A stretch of 64,000 nucleotides of DNA, taken from NCBI GenBank assembly GCA_963791615.1, contig CAWBTE010000005.1, positions 186,001 through 250,000 on the forward strand, written 5' to 3'. The DNA comes from CAILZL01 sp963791615 (GTDB lineage Bacteria > Pseudomonadota > Gammaproteobacteria > Steroidobacterales > Steroidobacteraceae). The notes beneath the pieces are model-generated. The model searched no databases, was not told the origin of the DNA, and saw only the letters and a program-made list of their open reading frames with translations. The position numbers were made by a program, and so were the translations under genes. Position 1 is the stretch's first letter; each line of letters starts with the position of its first letter. Of the stretch, positions 1 through 8,041 are shown piece after piece.

Positions 1-2866
1 GGGTAGCTGACGCATTGATAATTGCCTCGACAAACTCCATGCCGCGGTCACGCAACTGGTTGGCAAACTCCACAATCAGAATGCCGTTCTTGGCCGCCAG
101 GCCAATCAGCATCACCGCGCCAATCTGGCTGAATACATTGATGGAGCTGCCCTGCCACCACAGCCCCAATGCTGCCCCTGCAATGGCGATCGGCACGGTA
201 GAGAGGATGATGGCCGGGTGCCGGAAGTTTTCAAACTGAGCCGCCAGCACCAGATAAACGATGACGAGGGCCAGCACGAACATGGTGTACAGCGCGCTGC
301 CAGATTTCTTGAATTCATACGACTGGCCGTCGTAGCCGATGCTGGCCTCGGGCGGCAGTTCGGTACGCGCCACATTCTCCAGAAAGGTGAGCGCTTCGCC
401 CAATGAATAACCATCGGCCAATCCTGCGGTAATCTTGATGGCCCGCTGACGGTTGAAGCGGTTCAATTCCCGGGGAGCAGCCTCCTCTTTCACTACCACC
501 AGATTGGATAGTGGGATCAGGGTGCCTGAATTGCTGGAGCGCACGTAGATATTGTCGAGATCGCTGGGTGAGGCACGGTCTTCGAGACGGGCCTGCAGCA
601 TCACATTGTATTCTTCACCACGATCCACATACGTCGTCACTCGGCGGGCGCCGAGCATCGACTCCAGCGTCTGCCCGACGGTTTGCAGTGAAACGCCCAG
701 ATCCGCGGCGCGTTGCCGATCAATCTCGATCTTCAACTGTGGCTTGCGTTCGTCGTAGTCCGACATCGGATTGAGCAATCCGGGGTTGTCGCCGGCGCGC
801 GCCAGAACGATGTCACGCCACTTGACCAGCTCTTCATAGCTCGGCCCACCCAGCACAAACTGCACCGGTTGGCCACCACCACCGCCGCCGCCACCTAGAC
901 CCGTCGGCGTTTGCACCGAGACGCGCACTCCCGGCAGCGCCGCAAGTTTGCCGCGCACCCGATTGGCCACTTGTTGTGCCGTGTCAGTGCGCTGATCCCA
1001 GGAAGATAACAGCAAAACCACTCGTGAGCCGCCCCCGCCTCCACCCCCGGGGCCGCCGCCACCCATACGCGCAACAAAACTCCTGGCAACGCCGCTTTCA
1101 AGCTCTTCCTTGGCCACTTCCTCCGCCTGTCGCAGGTAGCGATCAATGTACTGAACGCTGGAGCCTTCCGGCGCATTGAGGCTGATCATGATCCAGCCAC
1201 GATCATCCTGCGGGACATATTCGCTGGGCAGCGTACGGAAAATGCCATAACCCATGGCAGAAACCAGTACCGCCAACGCAACGACCATCCAGGCATGATG
1301 CACTGCCACTGTCAGCGTGCGTCGATAGAACGCCACCAGCCTGCTGAATGCCGAATCCACGACACGTGTCACCCGACCGCGCACGATGCCGCGCGAGAAC
1401 ATGATGGACGCCAGCATGGGGGTCAGCGTCAAGGCAACAAAGGAGGAGAACAGGATGGCTGCGGCCATGGAAATGCCGAACTCAGCAAAAAGTTTGCCCA
1501 GGTTGCCGGGAATGAAAGAAAGCGGCAAAAACACGGCGGTCAGCGCCAGGGTGGTGGCAATCACCGCAAAGCCGATCTCCTTGCTGCCATCAATCGCCGC
1601 AATCAGGGCGGGTTCGCCTTCCTCAATGCGACGTACGATGTTTTCCATCACCACGATGGCGTCATCCACCACCAGACCAATCGCCAGCACCGCCCCCAGC
1701 AAGGTCAGCACATTAATGGAGAAGCCGAGCGCCGACATGACCAGACAGGCTGAAACCAGCGACACCGGAATGGTGACCACCGGAATGAGTGTGGCGCGCA
1801 AGGTGCCCAGAAAGGCATAAATTACCACCAGCACCAGCAGCAGCGCGATCCCGAGCGTCACAATCACTTCATGGATGGAATCAGCCACGAAGGTTGAATT
1901 GTCCTGCGCGATGGTGAGCTGTATGTCCTTGGGCAAATCACGCTTCAGCTCCTCCACCACGTTCCGAACCCCGGCCGCCACCTCAAGTACATTGGCTGTA
2001 GAAGTAGGCTGCACTTGCAGGGACACGTCCGGCTGTCCGGAACGCCGCGACACGGTGCGCGCATCCTCAGGACCAATGTTGACCGTCGCCACTTCGCTCA
2101 GTGGCACCAGGTAACCATTGGCGCCACGCCCGACCACCAGATTGCGGAAGTCCTGTTCCGAAAGCATTCTGGTATCGGTGCGCAAGGTAAATTCGCGCTG
2201 CTCTGACTCCAGTCGTCCGGCGGGCAATTCAACATTTTCCCTGCGCAGCGCAGTCTCGACGTCCTGCACGGTCAGTTGCCGCGCCGCAAGCGCACGCCGA
2301 TCCAGCCAGACGCGCATCGAATATTTCTGCGCACCCATGGTCTGCACCGTGGCAACACCGGGTACTACGGTAATACGATCCAGGATGTAGCGATTGGCGT
2401 AGTCGGTCAGGTCGCCGACGCTGCGTGTCTCGCTGCTCAACGACACACCCATCACACTTTCAGAAGTCACATCCACTTTGCTGATCTGCGGCGGATCGGC
2501 TTCTACGGGCAAATTGGCCGACACGCGTGACACCCGATCGCGTACATCATTGGCCGCTGCCTCGATATCGGTGTCCACGGTGAACTGAAGACTGACGCGC
2601 CCATTCTCGTCCTGACTGGATGATTTGAGTTTTTCCAGCCCTTCGATCCCCGCCAGCTGGTTCTCCACCACACGGGTAATTTTGGTCTCAATCACATCGG
2701 CAGATGCGCCGCGATAGCCAATGCGCACACTGACTTCCGGCGCTTCGACTCGCGGATATTCACGGACTGGCAGACGCGACAGCGCCATCAAGCCCAGAAT
2801 GGTCAGCAACAGGCTGATCACCACGGCGAATACCGGACGCCGCACCGAGATGTCGGAAATAATCAT
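1..2866 (-). CDS. RND multidrug efflux permease (AcrB/MexF-like), 3' end outside the window
   Basis: Inner-membrane proton-driven drug exporter of the RND (HAE-1) family. The frame opens at 2866 with MIISDISVRRPVFAVVIS and stays open to base 2, about 955 codons, so roughly 70-100 C-terminal residues are missing. Family features visible: first transmembrane helix, periplasmic loop with GVATVQ, the TM4 segment AIGLVVDDAIVVMENIVRR carrying the proton-relay Asp pair, and late TM segments ending LAAKNGILIVEFANQLRD. Its start codon overlaps the stop of the upstream membrane-fusion gene (TGATG), so the two are translationally coupled. Odd: two polyglycine runs in the second periplasmic loop (MGGGGPGGGGGGGSR and eight consecutive Gly before QPVQF). 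Family certain; substrate unknown. Confidence 0.93.
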   Translation of the reverse strand, partial: MIISDISVRRPVFAVVISLLLTILGLMALSRLPVREYPRVEAPEVSVRIGYRGASADVIETKITRVVENQLAGIEGLEKLKSSSQDENGRVSLQFTVDTDIEAAANDVRDRVSRVSANLPVEADPPQISKVDVTSESVMGVSLSSETRSVGDLTDYANRYILDRITVVPGVATVQTMGAQKYSMRVWLDRRALAARQLTVQDVETALRRENVELPAGRLESEQREFTLRTDTRMLSEQDFRNLVVGRGANGYLVPLSEVATVNIGPEDARTVSRRSGQPDVSLQVQPTSTANVLEVAAGVRNVVEELKRDLPKDIQLTIAQDNSTFVADSIHEVIVTLGIALLLVLVVIYAFLGTLRATLIPVVTIPVSLVSACLVMSALGFSINVLTLLGAVLAIGLVVDDAIVVMENIVRRIEEGEPALIAAIDGSKEIGFAVIATTLALTAVFLPLSFIPGNLGKLFAEFGISMAAAILFSSFVALTLTPMLASIMFSRGIVRGRVTRVVDSAFSRLVAFYRRTLTVAVHHAWMVVALAVLVSAMGYGIFRTLPSEYVPQDDRGWIMISLNAPEGSSVQYIDRYLRQAEEVAKEELESGVARSFVARMGGGGPGGGGGGGSRVVLLLSSWDQRTDTAQQVANRVRGKLAALPGVRVSVQTPTGLGGGGGGGGQPVQFVLGGPSYEELVKWRDIVLARAGDNPGLLNPMSDYDERKPQLKIEIDRQRAADLGVSLQTVGQTLESMLGARRVTTYVDRGEEYNVMLQARLEDRASPSDLDNIYVRSSNSGTLIPLSNLVVVKEEAAPRELNRFNRQRAIKITAGLADGYSLGEALTFLENVARTELPPEASIGYDGQSYEFKKSGSALYTMFVLALVIVYLVLAAQFENFRHPAIILSTVPIAIAGAALGLWWQGSSINVFSQIGAVMLIGLAAKNGILIVEFANQLRDRGMEFVEAIINASAT

Positions 2867-4005
2867 CAGGACTCCGCAGTACGCGCAGCGCCGGCCACCA
2901 TTACCTTGGCGCCGTCACTGAGTTTCTCGCCACCTTCCACCACCAGCAGATCGCCGGCCTTCAGCCCTTGCCGCGCTTCCACCATACCCGGCTTGCGCCG
3001 CCCGATGGACACCTGCACTTTGCTGGCCGTGTTGTCATTCACCACATACACATACTGCCGTTCGCCCTGTGGCATCAGCGCCTGCTCGGGAATCATCAAC
3101 ACATTGCCCTGCGAACGGGTCAGATGCACGGTCATGAACATACCGGGCTTGAGCTTCTGGTCACGATTGTCAATGAGTGCGCGCACCACCACCGAACGGG
3201 TGACCGGATCTACCCGCGTAGCCATGCTGCTGACACGACCGCGGAAAGACTCACCCAGAAAGGCCGCGCTTTGCGCTTCCACAAGCTGGCCTTCCTTTAC
3301 CGAGGCCAGATAGCTTTCCGGCATGGTGAAATCGAGCTTGATGGTACTGGTATCGTCCAGCGTGCTGATCACCTGACCGGGCGTAACCAGTGACCCCACA
3401 CTGACAATACGCAGCCCCATGCGACCACCGAAGGGGGCACGAATCACGGTGTCATTCACGCGTGCCTGTGCTGCATCCACCGCTGCCTTGCTGCTCAGCA
3501 TCCTGGCTTCCAGCTGGATGAGGTCAGACTCGGACAGCGCCTTGCTCTGGAATAGCTCGCGGCTGCGCTGGTACTGACTCTGGGTATCACGCAGCGAGGC
3601 CTCTGCGGAGGCCAGATTGGCGCGCGCTTCTGAGCCATCAAACTCGATCAGCACTGCGCCCTGCTTGACGAACTGACCTTCGCGAAAATGCACCGCCACC
3701 ACGCGATTGGTGGACTTGGCAGTAATATCAACCGCCTCATTGGATTTGGCGGTACCCAGCGCTTCGGTTTCGTCAACAAAGTTACTTAGCTTGATGGGCT
3801 CCGCCACCACCGCAACGGCACGACTGGCACCCGCACCGGCGCCCATACCCGCAGCAGCCATACCGCTACCGGCTTGAGTCCCGGCCACCGGGGAATCGTT
3901 GTCATCAGCCTCATTGCTACACGCACTCACCCCCATCCAGGCAGCGAACACCAGACAAAGCACACGTCGCGCAGGTTGACCCGCTAGATTCAAACTGAAT
4001 TTCAC
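2866..4005 (-). CDS. RND efflux membrane-fusion lipoprotein (AcrA/MexE-like)
   Basis: Periplasmic adaptor linking the RND permease to an outer-membrane channel; 379 aa. A lipoprotein signal is visible: hydrophobic segment then lipobox VSAC with Cys29, followed by SNEADD. The core shows a barrel-sandwich/lipoyl half (AVHFREGQFVKQGAVLIEFD), a central alpha-hairpin (SAEASLRDTQSQYQRSRELF) and the second lipoyl half (DTVIRAPFGGRMGLR), in the usual HlyD_D23 order. The start is GTG at 4005-4003, overlapping the TAG stop of the cysteine synthase gene (TAGTG), and the stop overlaps the permease ATG. No outer-membrane factor lies in the window. Confidence 0.9.
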   Translation of the reverse strand: MKFSLNLAGQPARRVLCLVFAAWMGVSACSNEADDNDSPVAGTQAGSGMAAAGMGAGAGASRAVAVVAEPIKLSNFVDETEALGTAKSNEAVDITAKSTNRVVAVHFREGQFVKQGAVLIEFDGSEARANLASAEASLRDTQSQYQRSRELFQSKALSESDLIQLEARMLSSKAAVDAAQARVNDTVIRAPFGGRMGLRIVSVGSLVTPGQVISTLDDTSTIKLDFTMPESYLASVKEGQLVEAQSAAFLGESFRGRVSSMATRVDPVTRSVVVRALIDNRDQKLKPGMFMTVHLTRSQGNVLMIPEQALMPQGERQYVYVVNDNTASKVQVSIGRRKPGMVEARQGLKAGDLLVVEGGEKLSDGAKVMVAGAARTAES

Positions 4006-4946
4006 TAGAACTCCGCATCCGAACCGTCGTTGATACCTTCAAACAGGACCGTACTCAAATAGCGTTCAGCCGTATCCGGCAACATGGCCAGAATCACTGA
4101 ACCCGGCGGCGCTCCCTGCGCCACCTTAAGCGCTGCAGCAAATGTGCCGCCAGAGGAAATGCCGCAGAAAATGCCTTCCTTCATGGCCAGTGCCCGCGCG
4201 GTCTGGATGGCCTCGTCATCACTGACCGGGACAATATCGTCTGCTACGGTGCGATCCAGCACGGCAGGCACGAAATCAGGCGTCCAGCCCTGAATCTTGT
4301 GCGGCTTGAACTCCGCTCCTTGGAGTAGCGAAGCACCGGCAGGTTCAGTCGCAATAACTTTTATGTCGGGACGCGCCTTCTTGAGTATTTGACCCGCGCC
4401 AGTCAGCGTGCCGCCGGTACCCCAGCCGGTGACCCAGAAGTCCAGGCGCTTGCCGGCAAAGTCACTGAGGATTTCAGGGCCGGTGGTGTTGCGGTGATAC
4501 TCAGGGTTGGCAGGGTTTTCAAATTGGCTGGCCCAGAACCAGCCATTCTTTTCCGCCAGTTCCTTCGCCTTGCGCACCATCCCGGTGCCGCGCTCAGCCG
4601 CTGGCGTGAGAATGACCTTCGCGCCCAGCGCGCGCATGATCTTGCGGCGCTCCACCGAGAAGGTTTCCACCATGGTGGCGACGAACGGATAGCCCTTGGC
4701 GGCGCACACCATGGCCAGCGCGATACCGGTGTTGCCGGAGGTGGCCTCCACCACGGTCTGACCGGGTTTGAGCGTACCGCGCCGTTCGGCGTCTTCGATG
4801 ATGCCAATGGCCAGACGATCCTTCACTGAAGACAAGGGGTTGAAGAACTCGCACTTGACGTACATCGTCACCTGCGCCGGGGCGAGGCGATTGATGCGGA
4901 CGATGGGCGTGCGGCCGATGGTGCCGAGAATACTGTCGTAAATCAT
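4005..4946 (-). CDS. PLP-dependent cysteine synthase (O-acetylserine sulfhydrylase)
   Basis: Cytoplasmic enzyme making cysteine from O-acetylserine (CysK) or with thiosulfate (CysM); 313 aa, normal family length. The PLP lysine is Lys42 in SSVKDRLA, the substrate loop is TSGNTG (69-74), the glycine-rich phosphate loop is GWGTGGTLTGAG, and the C-terminal GISSGGTFAAALK is typical. MCA-like replacement of the CysK C-terminal region cannot be judged, so cysK versus cysM is left open. Odd context: it is the first gene of an overlapping operon with the RND efflux pair, and no sulfate-assimilation genes are nearby. The start ATG at 4946 is taken from the conserved N-terminus MIYDSILGTIGRTP. Confidence 0.92.
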   Translation of the reverse strand: MIYDSILGTIGRTPIVRINRLAPAQVTMYVKCEFFNPLSSVKDRLAIGIIEDAERRGTLKPGQTVVEATSGNTGIALAMVCAAKGYPFVATMVETFSVERRKIMRALGAKVILTPAAERGTGMVRKAKELAEKNGWFWASQFENPANPEYHRNTTGPEILSDFAGKRLDFWVTGWGTGGTLTGAGQILKKARPDIKVIATEPAGASLLQGAEFKPHKIQGWTPDFVPAVLDRTVADDIVPVSDDEAIQTARALAMKEGIFCGISSGGTFAAALKVAQGAPPGSVILAMLPDTAERYLSTVLFEGINDGSDAEF

Positions 4947-5108
4947 GCCGACTCCCTGGATTAAGAGCGGTTGACCCCGCGCTGGGACGAACGGCGAGTA
5001 TGGCCCGTTCAGATTGCAGTGGCGAGTTTCTTGACCTCCGTTGACATACTCAGGCGCTCCGAAACAATTGGGCCAAATGACAGGTTTTTGACAGGTAAAG
5101 TCAGGGTC

Positions 5109-6170
5109 TCACCTAGTGAGTAACCACTCCGCCAGCGCTTTGGGAATCTCCTGCTGCGCCTTGCTGCTGACATAGATGCCAATGTGACCACCGGTAAACG
5201 CCAGCTCGGAATAGTCCTTTGAGCCCACGTACTGTCTGAGACAACTGGAAGCCGCTGGCGGCACCAGATGATCCTGCGTGGCATAGACATTCAGCACCGG
5301 CTGTTTGATGTTGCCCAACTTGACTGGCTTACCGCCAATCACCAGCTCACCCTTTATCAGTCGATTGTGCTGGTACAGGTTGGTGACGAATTGCGCGAAC
5401 ATCGCACCGGGTTGATCGGGACTGTCGAATATCCATTTTTCCATGCGCAGGAAATTTTCCAGTTTGGCAGGGTCCTGTGCGATATCCAGCAGCGCCATGT
5501 ATTTCTGGCTCAGCAATCGAAATGGCATCAGCGTGACAAACACGGCATTGAGCAAGTCACCGGACACATTGCCCGAAGCCGCCACCAGCGCTTCAACATC
5601 CAGCTGTCGCACCCACTTCGACAGCAGATCGTCCGGCGTCTGGAAATCCACCGGCGTCACCATGGTGATCAGGCCTTTCACGCGTTCTGGATGTAGTGCG
5701 GTGAAGCACAGACTCAAGGCACCACCCTGACACACACCGAGCAGATTAACCTGCGGCTCGCTGCGCAGCTCACACACTTTGTCGGCGCAGCGCAGCAGAT
5801 AGCCATTCACGTAGTCATTCATGTCGAGAAAGCGGTCTGCACCATCGGGATAGCCCCAGTCGATCAGGAACACGTCAATGCCCTGCTGCAACAGACCGCG
5901 AATCAATGAGCGATCCGGCTGCAGATCCATCATGTAGGGACGATTCACCAGCGCATAACAGATCAGTACCGCTGGCCCCGGCTCGACGCCTTCTGCTGGC
6001 CGATAGCGATACAGCGTGAGTTTATTTTCGCGATACACCGCCTCCCTGGCTGCGGTACCGATGTCCACATCGCGAGTATTTGCCAGCGCACTCAGCAATT
6101 CAGCAGCGCGCTGTTGCATGTCAGCCACTTCACGACGGGTCTGTTCGGGATCAGGTTGCCAGTTGTTCAT
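5109..6170 (-). CDS. phaC: Class III poly(3-hydroxyalkanoate) synthase subunit PhaC
   Basis: Catalytic subunit that polymerises (R)-3-hydroxyacyl-CoA into storage polyester granules; 353 aa, the usual class III length (class I/II enzymes are near 560-600 aa). The lipase-like box is GVCQGG, with Cys as nucleophile near residue 150. The alpha/beta-hydrolase context is visible in VLICYALVNRPYMMDLQ and FLIDWGYPDGADR; the catalytic His lies in TGGHIG near the C-terminus. It follows phaE by a few bases in the same direction, as in other class III operons. No phasin, PhaA or PhaB is seen here. Confidence 0.95.
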   Translation of the reverse strand: MNNWQPDPEQTRREVADMQQRAAELLSALANTRDVDIGTAAREAVYRENKLTLYRYRPAEGVEPGPAVLICYALVNRPYMMDLQPDRSLIRGLLQQGIDVFLIDWGYPDGADRFLDMNDYVNGYLLRCADKVCELRSEPQVNLLGVCQGGALSLCFTALHPERVKGLITMVTPVDFQTPDDLLSKWVRQLDVEALVAASGNVSGDLLNAVFVTLMPFRLLSQKYMALLDIAQDPAKLENFLRMEKWIFDSPDQPGAMFAQFVTNLYQHNRLIKGELVIGGKPVKLGNIKQPVLNVYATQDHLVPPAASSCLRQYVGSKDYSELAFTGGHIGIYVSSKAQQEIPKALAEWLLTR

Positions 6171-6175
6171 GCCGC

Positions 6176-7006
6176 TTAATCCTTGCGACGCGTACTGGTC
6201 TTCTTTCGGGCGCGTGGCTTGACGGCCAGTTGCTGCTCCAGCTCCGCCACTTTCGCCATCACTTCACGCAGACGCAGATGCACACTGTTCAGCTCACTGC
6301 GGGTGGGCAGATCCTGCTGGCGCAACCATTGCTCCATCAAGGCCTGCTGCGCCAGTTTCAGACGGCTCTGCGCGTTGCCACTGGCAGTCTGTGCGGCAAT
6401 AAATTCGGGATCGCGCGCCAGTGGCGCAAAGGCCTGCTCGCCACATTCAATCCACAGTTCATACAAGTCACGCAAACCGGTGATAGGCCGGCCCTGTGCC
6501 GCGCGTGCTTCTATCTGTGCAGGTACAGCTTGTAGCGATTGCGCGAACACCTGGCCATAGGCCTGTGATACGGCCTGCGCACGCAACTGGTTTTCGGCCT
6601 GCGCCTTGAGATAGTCCTGCCACAGCGCTTGCTGTTCGCGCGCCGGACCCAGCGGGAAAACCTGCTGCATTTGCTGCCACCAATTCGCCTGTAGCTGTTT
6701 TTCAGACGGCGCGCCCAGCTCACCCACTGCACCCATGCCAGACTGCAGCAGAGTCTGGAAACCCTGTATCACATTCGTTGCTTGCGGCGACAGGCCATCC
6801 ATATTCAGATGCTCACGCAGGATGTCCATGCCCGCACGCATGGTATCGCTGCGCCCGGAGACCGCTGCTTGCCAGCGACCCAGCCAGTCATGCTGGGTTT
6901 CCAGCCAGGCATCGATCCAGTTCGGCTGGTGCGTAGTGCGATCGTGGTCAGTCACGGTAATGAGCGAAGCTCGTTTTGCAGCAGAGGGCCGCAGCTTAGC
7001 ACTCAC
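6176..7006 (-). CDS. phaE: Class III PHA synthase subunit PhaE
   Basis: Non-catalytic partner of PhaC that is required for activity in class III synthases. Up to 276 aa, Gln/Ala-rich and helical: repeated stretches such as QQMQQVF, LKAQAENQLRAQAVSQAYGQ and a C-terminal basic tail PRARKKTSTRRKD. The conserved C-terminal PhaE region (LPTRSELNSVHLRLREVMAKVAELEQQLA) is present. The listed start is a GTG at 7006; an internal GTG at about 6955 (VTDHDRTTHQPNWIDAW) is an alternative, and neither has a clear ribosome site. It sits directly upstream of phaC, which supports the call despite low sequence conservation. Confidence 0.88.
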   Translation of the reverse strand: MSAKLRPSAAKRASLITVTDHDRTTHQPNWIDAWLETQHDWLGRWQAAVSGRSDTMRAGMDILREHLNMDGLSPQATNVIQGFQTLLQSGMGAVGELGAPSEKQLQANWWQQMQQVFPLGPAREQQALWQDYLKAQAENQLRAQAVSQAYGQVFAQSLQAVPAQIEARAAQGRPITGLRDLYELWIECGEQAFAPLARDPEFIAAQTASGNAQSRLKLAQQALMEQWLRQQDLPTRSELNSVHLRLREVMAKVAELEQQLAVKPRARKKTSTRRKD

Positions 7007-7021
7007 TTATCACTCATATCA

Positions 7022-7660
7022 TCACTCGGGTACCGCTGCGGATAATGGCGAACCGTGGGCATATTCCCAGGCCAGAATCACCTGTTTGCGCTCCAGCCCG
7101 CCGCTATAACCGCCCAGCCCGCCATTGGCGCGCAACACGCGATGACAGGGAATGAGGCACAACAGTGGATTGGCGCCTACGGCATTGCCCACCGCCCGCG
7201 CGGCGCCGGGACGCTTGATCTGTGCCGCCAGCGCGCCATAGTCGGTAAATTGCTGCGAACCCAGCTTGAGCAAGGCCCGCCACACCTGTAGCTGGAAGTT
7301 GCTGCCCTGCACCAGCAGGCGCAGGGGCTGTGCAACTTTCGGCCATTGCCACAAGGCATACACGCGCGCTATCGCTGCTGTATCGTCACGCTGCCAGCGG
7401 GCATTCGGCCAGAAACGACGCAGGTGCTGTTCGGCACGGTACGCATCGGCATCGACCGGCATAAATTCAAGCTGACACAGACCACGTTCATTCCACACCA
7501 GCCAGGCCGGACCAAACGGACTCGCCGCGATTCCAAAGGTGAGCGACAGGCCAACGCCGCCAGACTTGTACTCGCCCGGCGTCATGGCTTCGAGCGTGAC
7601 AAACAGATCATGCAGCCGCCCCGGTCCGGACAAACCGGATTCCAGCGCCGCACGCATCAC
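7022..7660 (-). CDS. Methylated-DNA--protein-cysteine methyltransferase half of a split Ada-like protein
   Basis: Repairs O6-alkylguanine by transferring the alkyl group to its own Cys in PCHRV. The ORF is 212 aa and contains ARAVGNAVGANPLLCLIPCHRV and GGYSGGLERK, the standard MGMT core. Its N-terminus, SGPGRLHDLFVTLEAMTPGEYKSGG, is the Ada linker between the AraC-type DNA-binding domain and the MGMT domain, not an Ogt N-terminus. The DNA-binding half lies just upstream in another frame (7608-8009). A 10-bp tandem duplication at 7692-7711 explains the shift: removing one copy fuses both halves into about 325 aa. The MGMT half might still be made alone from internal ATGs near 7660. Confidence 0.85.
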   Translation of the reverse strand: MMRAALESGLSGPGRLHDLFVTLEAMTPGEYKSGGVGLSLTFGIAASPFGPAWLVWNERGLCQLEFMPVDADAYRAEQHLRRFWPNARWQRDDTAAIARVYALWQWPKVAQPLRLLVQGSNFQLQVWRALLKLGSQQFTDYGALAAQIKRPGAARAVGNAVGANPLLCLIPCHRVLRANGGLGGYSGGLERKQVILAWEYAHGSPLSAAVPE

Positions 7661-8009
7661 TGAATGCGCTTGTGAATGCCCCTGTGCATACCTCTGGGAA
7701 TCTCTGGGAATTCATCTGGGAATTCGCGTGGCGCAACTGCAATTTGGCGGCATCCAGCGTCAGTCGTTGCACGAATTGTTTGGGCGTAATGCCGGCCCAC
7801 TGACGAAACAGGCGATTGAAGTGCGCGGCGCTCAAGCCGGCCTCACCAGCGATACGTAGCAGATCCGGCTGCTCGCGGAAATGCTCCGCCACATAAACAA
7901 TGGCGCGCTCAATGCGGGCGTAGTCGATGGCATTCAGAAAGTGGTCATCACTCATGCCGCAAGCATGCTGCAAGTCGCGCAGCCCGGCCACCCGATTCTT
8001 GCGCTTCAT
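7608..8009 (-). CDS. AraC-type DNA-binding half of a split Ada-like regulator
   Basis: Carries the AraC/Ada double helix-turn-helix: RIERAIVYVAEHFREQPDLLRIAGEAGLSAAHFNRLFRQWAGITPKQFVQRLTLDAAKLQL. After this the reading frame runs out of family sequence (RFPEVCTGAFTSAF) to a stop at 7608 because of the 10-bp duplication at 7692-7711. There is no Ada N-terminal zinc/methylphosphotriester domain, so the intact protein would be the two-domain HTH plus MGMT type. The start may be 8009 or an internal ATG near 7955 (MSDDHFLNAIDYARIERA), which better matches the usual domain start. It diverges from glgA, with about 30 bp between starts. Confidence 0.8.
   Translation of the reverse strand: MKRKNRVAGLRDLQHACGMSDDHFLNAIDYARIERAIVYVAEHFREQPDLLRIAGEAGLSAAHFNRLFRQWAGITPKQFVQRLTLDAAKLQLRHANSQMNSQRFPEVCTGAFTSAFSDACGAGIRFVRTGAAA
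7692..7711. repeat. Perfect 10-bp tandem duplication that splits the Ada-like gene
   Basis: Two adjacent copies of CTCTGGGAAT (7692-7701 and 7702-7711), followed by a third imperfect relative through 7724. The unit length is not a multiple of three. Deleting one copy joins the HTH frame (AANSQMNSQ side) to the MGMT frame (RYAQGHSQAHSVMRAAL side) without a stop. Confidence 0.9.
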
Positions 8010-8041
8010 ACGCTACATTCATACGTTACACTGACGCGATC

